NCBI RefSeq assembly: GCF_023896955.1
Contig: NZ_JAMHIW010000002.1
Span: 62,001 to 126,000, forward strand
DNA: 64,000 nucleotides
From: Micromonospora sp. RHAY321
Lineage (GTDB): Bacteria; Actinomycetota; Actinomycetes; Mycobacteriales; Micromonosporaceae
Direction of reading: 5' to 3'
Shown: in pieces, positions 23,632 through 30,618 of the stretch
Layout of the letters: each line of letters opens with the position of its first letter
How positions within the stretch are numbered: position 1 is the first letter of the stretch
Translations under genes and position numbers: made by a program
The notes under the pieces: model-generated
What the model saw: the letters and a program-made list of their open reading frames with translations, nothing else
Database searches by the model: none
Told to the model about the DNA's origin: nothing

Positions 23632-24975
23632 CTACCAGGTCGTCAGGCCGAGGCCGATCGTCTTGGTCAGCGTGGCGTTGTCGTCGTCGCCGTCCAGCGA
23701 CCAGATCATGGCACCGGCCAGGCCGGCCCGCCGGATGTAGAGCATCTTCTGCAACACGACCGCCGGGTCGTCGTACGTCCAGAACGTCGTACCGTCGAAC
23801 AGCCAGGCGTGACCGGCCCGGAGGTCGCGGTGCACGGTGTAGCCGTTGCCGGCCAGGGTCTTGAGCTGCTTGTAGTCCTCGTACCCGGCCTCGAAGGTGG
23901 CCGGCGCGGGTCCGGTGGCGGGCTGGAACAGGCCGTTGCCGCCCCCGGTGATGCCGGTCCAGCCACGGCCGTAGTACGGGATGCCCAGGACCAGCTTGTC
24001 GCGCGGCGCGCCGCGGGCGATCCAGCCGTCGACGGCCACCTCGACGGAGAAGTCCGGGTTGTCCGGCGAACCAGCCGGGACGCGCAGAGCGGACTGCTGG
24101 TTGGCCACCGCCTCCCAGCCGCCGTGGAAGTCGTACCCCTGCACCGTTGCGAAGTCCAGGTACTTGAAGATCTTGCGACCCTCGTATCCGGCGTCCATGG
24201 TCGCCGGGTTGGCCGGCAGGAAGGCGGTCAGCGGGTGGTGCTCGCGGGTCGTGCGACCGTACGCGTCGAGCTGCCGGCGGAACTCGGCGAGCAGCTTGGT
24301 GAAGTTCTCCCGGTCCTCGGGGCGGATGACGTTGCCCGGCTCACCGGCCCAGTTCGGCCACTCCCAGTCCAGGTCGATGCCGTCGAAGACGCCGGCCGCG
24401 GCACCCGGGCCGCCTGCGGCCCCGTCCCCGCCCGGCAGGTTTCCCTTGAGGTAGAGGTCGATGCAGGAGGCGACGAACGCCTTGCGGGAGGCGTCGGTGC
24501 GGGCGGCGTTCGAGAAGTACGTCGACCAGCTCCACCCGCCCAGCGAGATCAGCACCTTCAGGTCGGGGTGCTTGGCCTTCAGCTTGGCCAGCTGACCGAA
24601 GTTGCCGTTGAGGGCCTGACCCGGGGCGTCGGCGACTCCGTCGACGCTCTCCTCCGCCGGGACGGGACGCTGGTAGTCGGCCCAGGCGTCACCCTCGCCC
24701 GGCCCGCCGTCCACATAGCAGCGCCCGTCCTCGCTGACGTTGCCGAAGGCGTAGTTGACGTGGGTGAGGCGGCTGGCCGCCCCGGAGGTGTCGAGCTTCT
24801 TGACGGGGAACGCCCGGCCGTAGATGCCCCACTGGGTGAAGTAGCCGACCCGGTGGTAGCCGGCCCGGCGGTCGGGTTTGTCGGCCGCGTTCGCGGCGGT
24901 CGGCGGGGCTGCGGTCACCAGCATCGTCGCCAGGGCGACGACGGCGGTGAGGCGGCGGTGACGGAATGGTCGCAT
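23632..24975 (-). CDS. Secreted GH18 chitinase
   Basis: 447 residues from ATG 24975 (GGGAG 5 bp upstream). The signal peptide is ~1-31 (PTAANA-AD). The GH18 barrel has VLISLGGWSWS (~141-151), catalytic DGIDLDWE (198-205, acid Glu205), and later GIPYYGRGW, TVQGYDFHGGWE and AMIWSLDGDD. It lacks a carbohydrate-binding module and has the chitinase-insertion region, which fits family A exo-/endo-chitinases. It degrades chitin outside the cell, complementing the GH46 chitosanase at 7.5 kb. It is monocistronic. Its leader contains an AT-rich stretch (24995-25035) unlike the flanking DNA. Confidence 0.93.
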   Translation of the reverse strand: MRPFRHRRLTAVVALATMLVTAAPPTAANAADKPDRRAGYHRVGYFTQWGIYGRAFPVKKLDTSGAASRLTHVNYAFGNVSEDGRCYVDGGPGEGDAWADYQRPVPAEESVDGVADAPGQALNGNFGQLAKLKAKHPDLKVLISLGGWSWSTYFSNAARTDASRKAFVASCIDLYLKGNLPGGDGAAGGPGAAAGVFDGIDLDWEWPNWAGEPGNVIRPEDRENFTKLLAEFRRQLDAYGRTTREHHPLTAFLPANPATMDAGYEGRKIFKYLDFATVQGYDFHGGWEAVANQQSALRVPAGSPDNPDFSVEVAVDGWIARGAPRDKLVLGIPYYGRGWTGITGGGNGLFQPATGPAPATFEAGYEDYKQLKTLAGNGYTVHRDLRAGHAWLFDGTTFWTYDDPAVVLQKMLYIRRAGLAGAMIWSLDGDDDNATLTKTIGLGLTTW

Positions 24976-25118
24976 CGGCACTCCCACGAGGAATGGAGCG
25001 GAATTAGTAAAGACACTTATCTGATTGATGAAGTTAAGCCGACCAGGGTCCACGGTCAAGAGCCACCAGCCGCACGGGGGATTGTGGGCGCGTTACCCGG
25101 TGGTAACGATGTTGTGCC
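24976..25118. promoter_or_regulatory. Divergent promoter region chitinase / symporter
   Basis: The 143-bp gap has an AT-rich block around 25000-25035 on the chitinase side. On the other side a -10-like AACGAT (25105-25110) lies 8 nt before the symporter ATG. I found no perfect operator palindrome. Confidence 0.4.
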
Positions 25119-25997
25119 ATGGACTCAGCCCTGACCTTGATCGGTCTGCCCATCGCCCTCGGCATCATCATGCTCGGCCTGGGTCTCGGGCTGACCACTG
25201 AGGACTTCCGCCGGGTCGCGCAGCATCCGAGGGCCGCCGTCATCGCGCTGGTGTGCCAGGTGCTGGTGCTGCCAGCGCTCTGCTTCGGCCTGGTGCTCGC
25301 CTTCGACCTGGCACCCGAGTTGGCCGTCGGGATGATGCTGCTGGCCGCCTCACCGGGCGGAACGACGGCGAACCTCTTCAGTCACCTGTTCGGCGGGCAC
25401 GTGGCCCTGAACATCACCCTGACCGCCATCAACTCGGTGCTCGCCGTGTTCACCCTGCCGATCCTGGTCAACCTGTCGGCGGCGTACTTCCTGCCCGACG
25501 GCAGGAGCATCGGCCTGCAGTTCGACAAGGTGCTGCAGGTGTTCGCCATCGTGCTCGTCCCGGTCGCGATCGGCATGCTGATCCGGGCCCGGGTCCCCGG
25601 CGTCGCCGAGCGCCTGAACCGCCCGGTGCGGATCCTGTCCGTCGTGGTGCTCGTCGCGGTCATCGTCGGCGCCGTGCTCGGCGAGCGGGAGAACATCGCC
25701 GACTACTTCGTCTCCGTCGGCCTGGCCGTGCTCGCGTTCAACCTGCTGAGCCTCGCGATCGGGTACGGGGTGCCCCGGCTGGCCGGGGTCGACCGGAGCG
25801 CCGCGACGGCGGCCGGGTTCGAGATCGGCATCCACAACAGCACCCTGGCCATCACGATCGCGCTCAGCCCGGCGCTGCTCGACAGCACCCAGATGGCGAT
25901 CCCCGGAGCCGTCTACGGCATCGTCATGTTCTTCACCGCGGCGGCCTTCGGCTACCTGGTGACCCGCGTCCGCGTCCGGTCCGTCACCACCGCCTGA
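25119..25997 (+). CDS. Bile acid:sodium symporter (BASS/SBF) family transporter
   Basis: 292 residues with about nine to ten hydrophobic helices, beginning IGLPIALGIIMLGLGLGLT. Family motifs include the ASPGG(T)TANLFS turn (~residues 77-90), the crossover region NITLTAINSVLAVFTLP, and FEIGIHNSTLAITIAL (~residues 228-243). Family members import organic anions (bile acids, pyruvate, pantoate-like acids) with Na+. The bacterial substrate cannot be inferred. The start ATG 25119 has no Shine-Dalgarno and a close -10, so it is probably leaderless. It is convergent with the phosphotransferase gene through a shared hairpin. Confidence 0.92.
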   Translation: MDSALTLIGLPIALGIIMLGLGLGLTTEDFRRVAQHPRAAVIALVCQVLVLPALCFGLVLAFDLAPELAVGMMLLAASPGGTTANLFSHLFGGHVALNITLTAINSVLAVFTLPILVNLSAAYFLPDGRSIGLQFDKVLQVFAIVLVPVAIGMLIRARVPGVAERLNRPVRILSVVVLVAVIVGAVLGERENIADYFVSVGLAVLAFNLLSLAIGYGVPRLAGVDRSAATAAGFEIGIHNSTLAITIALSPALLDSTQMAIPGAVYGIVMFFTAAAFGYLVTRVRVRSVTTA

Positions 25998-26008
25998 GCC
26001 GACGCGTC

Positions 26009-26056
26009 GCCGACCTCCGGGCGCACGCCCCGGCAGGCGTGCTACCGGAGGTCGGC
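26009..26056. terminator. Nested hairpin shared by two convergent genes
   Basis: The outer 12-bp stem (26009-26020 with 26045-26056) encloses an inner 7-bp stem (26023-26029 with 26036-26042). The right arm lies inside the last codons of the leftward phosphotransferase gene. Confidence 0.7.
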
Positions 26057-26953
26057 CAGGATCCGGGCGAGGGTACGCCGGCCCATCCGGCTCATGGCCG
26101 GGTTGCTGTGGTGGTAGTACCAGACCGCACCCATGGACTGCTGGAACGCCCACGCCTTCCCGCGCTCCCACTCCAGGTCGCCGGCGCCGAGGTGCTCCCG
26201 GAGCGCCTGGCGCGGTCCGGGTTCCAGCAGATGCCACGCGCCCACGAGATCGAGGGCACGGTCCGCCGGACCCAGGCCACCGACATCGAGAACTCCGGCC
26301 AGCCGCCCGTCGGAGACGAGCACGTTGCCCGGAATGAGATCACCATGGGTCATCGTGTCCGGGTAGTCGCCACGCGGCAGGTGCCGCAGGCCCGCCCAGA
26401 CCTGGCGGAGCCGCGCGACGTCGAGGAGCCCTTCGCTGTGCCGAAAACACGTCGCCATCCACTCGTCGTGGTCGGCCAGATCGCCGCCTCGCCCGCGCCC
26501 GCTGAACCTCCGGCCCCGGGTGCTGATGGCCCGCACGCCCTGGATGAACTCGGCGAGGTCGTCGGCGAACGCCACGGAGCGGCCCGGGTCCTGATCGGTC
26601 GCGACCGCCCCCGGAATCCAGGTCTGCACGGACCAGGGCAGCGGATACCCGGCGCCGGGTTCACCGATGGCGACCGGCTCGGGAGTCGGGAAGCGCGTCC
26701 GGCCCAGTAGCTCGCGCGCCGCGTCGGCCTCACTCTCCAGGCAGCGGCGCGCCGGCTCGACCTCCTGCGGCTGCAGAGGGAAACGGGCGGTGTAGCGATG
26801 CCCGATGCGGAAGATCGCGTTGACCGTTCCCTGCGAGGAGACAGGCGCGACCTGCAACGCCCGCCACTCGGGGAACTGCGTGTCGACGAGCTTCCGCACC
26901 GTCTCGGTGGGCACGCTCAGCTGGCCCTCATGCATCTGCACACCGGGGACCAT
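26042..26953 (-). CDS. APH-family (aminoglycoside phosphotransferase-like) kinase
   Basis: 303 residues; the start is 26953, or ATG 26935 giving MHEGQLSVPTETV. The kinase fold has an N-lobe with SSQGTVNAIFRIGHRYTARF, the catalytic loop THGDLIPGNVLVSDG (Asp as base, Asn for Mg2+) and the metal-binding LAGVLDVGG in place of the more usual ID(F/W). The nearest relatives I can recall are uncharacterised aminoglycoside/macrolide phosphotransferase-like proteins. Whether it confers resistance or phosphorylates a metabolite is not shown by the sequence. It is a lone gene on the minus strand, 66 bp downstream of the PPOX gene. Confidence 0.88.
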   Translation of the reverse strand: MVPGVQMHEGQLSVPTETVRKLVDTQFPEWRALQVAPVSSQGTVNAIFRIGHRYTARFPLQPQEVEPARRCLESEADAARELLGRTRFPTPEPVAIGEPGAGYPLPWSVQTWIPGAVATDQDPGRSVAFADDLAEFIQGVRAISTRGRRFSGRGRGGDLADHDEWMATCFRHSEGLLDVARLRQVWAGLRHLPRGDYPDTMTHGDLIPGNVLVSDGRLAGVLDVGGLGPADRALDLVGAWHLLEPGPRQALREHLGAGDLEWERGKAWAFQQSMGAVWYYHHSNPAMSRMGRRTLARILADLR

Positions 26954-27019
26954 CGCACCCCCGGGTCACCGTCGCAATCCGGTTCCGCCCGGTCCCGGCG
27001 GCCTGAACCGCTCCCGGCG

Positions 27020-27439
27020 TCAGCCGACCTGGTCGCTGTCCTTCAGCGCACCCCAGCCGTGCCAACGGTCGATCTCGATCCAGGCACTCACCCGACCGCG
27101 CTCCCGCCGCGGGTACGCCTGCCCCGTGTACTGCCGGGACAACCGGTCGATGTCCGCCAGGCCCTCGTCCGCGCGTAGCTCGCCGACGTGCCCGATGATG
27201 CTGAGGTGGGTGTACCAGCCGGCGTCGTCCAGCACGGTGAGGGAGACCCGGGGGTCGTTCCGGATGTGGGTCAGCCGGCGGCGGCCCTCGTCCATGTTCA
27301 CCAGGATCCGACCGTCGTCCCACAGGTACCACGTTGCGGCGGACACCGGCTGACCACTCGCCTGGAGGGTGGTCATGACGGCCGGGTTCGGCTTCTGCAG
27401 CATGGCGATCGCGGGCCCGGGCAGCGGTGGCTTGGACAT
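27020..27439 (-). CDS. PPOX-class (pyridoxamine 5'-phosphate oxidase fold) oxidoreductase, probably F420- or FMN-dependent
   Basis: 139 residues from ATG 27439, with a GAGGAGGAG site. It is a split-barrel flavin-binding fold: NPAVMTTLQASGQPVSAATWYLWDDGRILVNMDEGRRRLTHIRNDPRVSLTVLD, then YTHLSIIGHVGELR. The short length and RxxRLTHIRxDPRVSLTV segment are typical of the actinobacterial F420-binding PPOX group (deazaflavin-dependent reductases). The substrate is unknown. Together with the LLM-class gene at 28596 and the TIGR03668-like gene at 29523 it forms a loose group of likely F420 enzymes. Confidence 0.87.
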   Translation of the reverse strand: MSKPPLPGPAIAMLQKPNPAVMTTLQASGQPVSAATWYLWDDGRILVNMDEGRRRLTHIRNDPRVSLTVLDDAGWYTHLSIIGHVGELRADEGLADIDRLSRQYTGQAYPRRERGRVSAWIEIDRWHGWGALKDSDQVG

Positions 27440-27755
27440 TCGGTCTCCTCCTCGCGTCGGCGTACCCCTGCACGTTACGCACCTGCCGTTGCGACCGTTT
27501 TCAGGTGAGGGTCGCATGACGTCCGCTGCGCCGATCAGTCCGCCGAACGTCGGTACGCCTGAGCTCTGTGCATCGGACTTCGCGCCTTGGTGATTCGCCC
27601 AATGGGGATGAGGCAGGGTCACCCCCTGTACCAGGAGGCTGTCGAGGTACCAGTTCGCTCGGCACCCGAGAGGTGAAGAGTGCAGTCGCGGCACATTGAG
27701 GTCAGGGGCTCGTAACTGGTGGTTCGACGGCGATCCGGCTTGAGAGGAGCAACAG
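27440..27755. other. 316-bp intergenic region, no gene recognised
   Basis: This holds the divergent promoters of the PPOX gene and of the DUF2267 pair. A loose inverted repeat GCGACC/GGTCGC with a 13-bp spacer lies near 27490-27515, and GAGAGGAGC before 27756 serves the DUF2267 start. Short open frames here lack a ribosome site and protein-like composition. Confidence 0.4.
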
Positions 27756-28166
27756 GTGGAATACCAGGATTTCATCAACGCAGTGGCCACGCGGGCGAAG
27801 GTGTCGACCGATCAGGCGGCGACACTCACCCGCGCGACGTTGGAGACATTGGCAGATCGGATCAGCGCCGGCCAGGCTGAGGACCTTGCCTATCAGCTTC
27901 CCGAAGGGCTTGACGATCACCTGCGCAAACCGCCACCGCGTAGAGGGGAACATGCCAAGTCGTTCGGGCTCGACGAGTTCGTGCGGCGGGTGGCGGACCG
28001 CCCGGACGTCGACCGTGCACTCGCTGGTGCCGGCGTCCGCGCGGTGCTCACCACGCTACGTGAGGCTGTTTCCCGTGACGAGTTCGCGGACGCGGTGGCC
28101 CAGCTTCCGAAGGAGTTCCGGCAGGTGATCGAACCGGTGGGTGTGGTCGGGAAGGAGAACCGGTGA
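27756..28166 (+). CDS. DUF2267 protein (first of an overlapping pair)
   Basis: 136 residues from GTG 27756 (GAGAGGAGC upstream). DUF2267 motifs: MEYQDFINAVATRAKVSTDQAATLTRATLETLADRISAGQAEDLAYQLPEGL, then LDEFVRRVADR and VLTTLREAVSRDEFADAVAQLPKEFRQVI. The family is all-helical with a repeated half and of unknown function; members often occur in stress-related actinobacterial loci. Codon use is somewhat less GC-extreme than in neighbours. It overlaps the second DUF2267 gene by 4 bp (GTGA). Confidence 0.87.
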   Translation: MEYQDFINAVATRAKVSTDQAATLTRATLETLADRISAGQAEDLAYQLPEGLDDHLRKPPPRRGEHAKSFGLDEFVRRVADRPDVDRALAGAGVRAVLTTLREAVSRDEFADAVAQLPKEFRQVIEPVGVVGKENR

Positions 28167-28555
28167 ACTACGCCGAGTTTCTCGAAACGGTGGGAAAGCG
28201 GGCGGGAATGCCGGCGGCGGAGGCGGCGAACGTCGTCGGAGCCACGCTGACGACCTTGGCGGAAGGGGTCAGTGGCGGCGAGGCGCGCCACCTGGCCACG
28301 CGGCTCCCCGAGGAGTTGCGGGGGTACCTACACAAGGAAGTGGACTTCGCCGAACGGCTCGACCTCGTGGAGTTTCTCAATGAGGTAGGGGCCCGCGCGG
28401 GAACAGGTGACGAACGGCCCGCTGAGGGTGCCCGCGCCGTGTTGACGACCCTGCGCGAGGCGGTGAGCCCCGAAGACCTCGAGAGTCTGGAATCCGAGCT
28501 GCCGAAGGACATCCGGCAGCTGCTTCATCCGGTTCCTCGCGGCGTCGGAGCCTGA
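28163..28555 (+). CDS. DUF2267 protein (second of an overlapping pair)
   Basis: 130 residues from GTG 28163, coupled to the previous gene. It shares the same plan: NYAEFLETVGKRAGMPAAEAANVVGATLTTLAEGVSGGEARHLATRLPEELRGYL, then LVEFLNEVGARAG and VLTTLREAVSPEDLESLESELPKDIRQLL. The two proteins are clear paralogues from a tandem duplication and may form a heterodimer. The function is unknown. Confidence 0.87.
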   Translation: MNYAEFLETVGKRAGMPAAEAANVVGATLTTLAEGVSGGEARHLATRLPEELRGYLHKEVDFAERLDLVEFLNEVGARAGTGDERPAEGARAVLTTLREAVSPEDLESLESELPKDIRQLLHPVPRGVGA

Positions 28556-28595
28556 ACCGAGCCACGTCCTGGCCTGATCCGGGTACGGTGCGCGG

Positions 28596-29507
28596 GTGGA
28601 GGTTGGATTCGCCCCGCCCGTCTCCGGCTCGTGGGCCACACCGGCAAGCATGATCCATGTCGCCCGCCGCGCCGAGCAGCTCGGATACCACTCGCTCTGG
28701 ACGTTCCAGCGGCTTCTGGTCCCCGCCGACCTCGGTTGGAGCGAGACCTACCACAGCGTCCAGGACCCGCTGACCACGCTGGCGTTCCTGGCGGCCCACA
28801 CCACGCGGGTCCGGCTCGGCGTCGCGGTGCTCAACATGCCGTTCATCTCTCCGGTGCTGCTGGCCAAGCAGACCGCGACTCTCGACATCCTCGCCGGCGG
28901 ACGACTCGACGTGGGACTCGGTCTCGGCTGGGCGGATGAGGAGTATCAGGCGACGGGGGTGAGCAAGCGTCGGCGGGGCCAGCGCGCCGAGGAGTTCCTC
29001 GCCGTTCTTCGTACCTTGTGGCAGAACGACGTCGCCGAGCATCGCGGGGAGTTCTACCAGATCCCGCCGACTCGTCTGGCGCCGAAGCCCGTGCAGCGGC
29101 CACACCCGCCGATTCTGCTCGGCGGCCAGGCGCCCGCCGCATTGCGCCGGGCCGGCAGGCTCGCCGACGGCTGGGTCAGTGGCAGCCAGGCGGACCTGAC
29201 GGGCATCGGCGAGGCGGTTGCGACCGTCAAGGCCGCCGCTGCGGAGGCCGGCCGCGATCCCGGCTCACTGCGATTCGTCTGCCGCGGCGCGGTCCGCGTA
29301 CGCCCGATGGGTCCGCCAGGGCGCGAGCCGCTCACCGGCACGCTCGAGCAGATCCGGTCGGATCTCGGCAGACTTGCCGAAGCCGGCATCACGGAATTGT
29401 TCGTCGACCTCAACTTCGATCCGGAGATCGGCTCACCCCGCGCCGACGCGCAGGCGTCGCTCCGGCGGGCCGACGAGGTGCTCGACGCCCTCGCTCCGAC
29501 CCGCTGA
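28596..29507 (+). CDS. LLM-class (luciferase-like) F420-dependent oxidoreductase
   Basis: 303 residues, an (alpha/beta)8 luciferase-like barrel. Motifs: VGFAPPVSGSWATPASMIHVARRAEQLGYHSLW, TRVRLGVAVLNMPFISPVLLAKQTATLDILAGGRLDVGLGLGW, PPILLGGQAPAALRRAGRLADGW and AGITELFVDLNF. The GRLDVGLGLGW strand and the later GGxAPAALRRAG are typical of F420-dependent enzymes of the TIGR03619-like groups. The substrate is unknown. The -10-like TACGGT (28584-28589) is 6 nt before GTG 28596, indicating a leaderless mRNA distinct from the DUF2267 pair. Confidence 0.9.
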   Translation: MEVGFAPPVSGSWATPASMIHVARRAEQLGYHSLWTFQRLLVPADLGWSETYHSVQDPLTTLAFLAAHTTRVRLGVAVLNMPFISPVLLAKQTATLDILAGGRLDVGLGLGWADEEYQATGVSKRRRGQRAEEFLAVLRTLWQNDVAEHRGEFYQIPPTRLAPKPVQRPHPPILLGGQAPAALRRAGRLADGWVSGSQADLTGIGEAVATVKAAAAEAGRDPGSLRFVCRGAVRVRPMGPPGREPLTGTLEQIRSDLGRLAEAGITELFVDLNFDPEIGSPRADAQASLRRADEVLDALAPTR

Positions 29508-29522
29508 CACCCCGACCGGCGC

Positions 29523-29981
29523 TCACCCGGCCGGGTCGGCTGCCGCGTCCGCCGCGGTCCACGCCGACCAGCCGGTCACCCGGATCGCGACCACCGGTCC
29601 GGCTGGTGGCCGCTGAACGTACTGCGGGTACTTGTCGGCCAGCGCCGCGCGGGCCGCGGCCTCCTCCGCGCCGTCCTCCACCAGCCGGCCGTGCCCGTCC
29701 AGCCGGACCCACCACAGCCGCGACCAGTCCTCGTCGTACTCGTCGACCAGCAGGCAGGCATGCCCCGTCGCCCGGATGTTCTCCACCCGGCGCAGCCGCC
29801 GGTGGCGCTTGGGCTTCTCGTCCACCGCGTGGTAGACGACATCCTCGAGCAGCACGAAGCACACGGGCACCAGGTGTGGACGCCCATCCGCCCCGACGGT
29901 GGTCAGCCGGGCCACCCTGGCCGACCGGACCCGATGCCGGATCTCGTCGGCGGGCACAGGCCTGACGGTAACAGCCGACAC
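29523..29981 (-). CDS. TIGR03668-like PPOX-class F420-dependent oxidoreductase
   Basis: 152 residues from GTG 29981. The split-barrel sequence ARVARLTTVGADGRPHLVPVCFVLLEDVVYHAVDEKPK, then RRVENIRATGHACLLVDEYDEDWSRLWWVRLDGHGRLV, matches well the Rv0121-type family as I remember it. It binds F420 or FMN and is a putative redox enzyme of unknown substrate. It is convergent with the LLM-class gene, 15 bp apart. Confidence 0.9.
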   Translation of the reverse strand: MSAVTVRPVPADEIRHRVRSARVARLTTVGADGRPHLVPVCFVLLEDVVYHAVDEKPKRHRRLRRVENIRATGHACLLVDEYDEDWSRLWWVRLDGHGRLVEDGAEEAAARAALADKYPQYVQRPPAGPVVAIRVTGWSAWTAADAAADPAG

Positions 29982-30080
29982 CGGCCATGGTGACTCGTTG
30001 TGGCGCGGCGTCGTCGAGCCGGTGGGTGTGCCGGTGCCGCACGCGGGTACGCCCTGCCGATCCGACCCGGGGGAGGCGTG

Positions 30081-30530
30081 ATGGCGAGCGAAGCGCCCGA
30101 CTACTTCCAGCCCGAGGCTGGGCTGGTGCTGACGCACCTGCTGATCGTGCGGGATGTGGACCGTTCCCGGGAGTTCTACCAGCGGGTGCTGGGGGCGACG
30201 GTGGTGCGGGAACGCGAGCCGGCGATCCTGCGGTTCCACAACAGCTACATCGTGATCAACGACGAGGGTGGCCCGACTGACGACAAGCCGGGTGTGCAGG
30301 CGCAGGCGCCGCCGGATTCGCGGACGCTCAGCAGCGCCATGAACATCCGGGTCACCGACGTCCGAGCCGTCTACGAGCAGTGGCGGTCACGGGGTGGGGA
30401 GTTCCTGACCGAGCCGAAGGACCATGGCGTCGAGGTCCGGTGCTACCTGCGTGATCCGGACGGCTACCTGATCGAGCTCGGTCAGGGCACCGGGATCCTT
30501 GCCGAGATGGGTCGCGCCGCCTCCGCCTGA
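30081..30530 (+). CDS. VOC-fold protein (glyoxalase/dioxygenase superfamily)
   Basis: 149 residues from ATG 30081 (GGGGGAGG site). One VOC module: LVLTHLLIVRDVDRSREFYQRVLGATVV, then NIRVTDVRAVYEQWRSRGGEFLTEPKDHGVEVRCYLRDPDGYLIELGQ. His in LTHLL and Glu in LIELGQ sit where metal ligands occur in the family. The substrate is unknown. It is divergent from the TIGR03668-like gene. Confidence 0.88.
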   Translation: MASEAPDYFQPEAGLVLTHLLIVRDVDRSREFYQRVLGATVVREREPAILRFHNSYIVINDEGGPTDDKPGVQAQAPPDSRTLSSAMNIRVTDVRAVYEQWRSRGGEFLTEPKDHGVEVRCYLRDPDGYLIELGQGTGILAEMGRAASA

Positions 30531-30618
30531 GCGACCGACACCCGCACCCCCGGTCGATTACCCGGCGCGGGGTCGGCATGCTGGGAACCCAGCCCGGGGC
30601 AGCTACGTCGTAGGGGGC

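Noticed and set aside
26042..26953. The phosphotransferase as an antibiotic-resistance gene
   Set aside because: The APH fold alone does not show resistance. The metal motif differs from classical enzymes and no mobile element or biosynthetic cluster adjoins it, so it is kept as a generic kinase.
27440..27790. A longer start for the PPOX protein at 27790
   Set aside because: The extra ~117 residues show no fold and cross the promoter region. ATG 27439 has a strong ribosome site.
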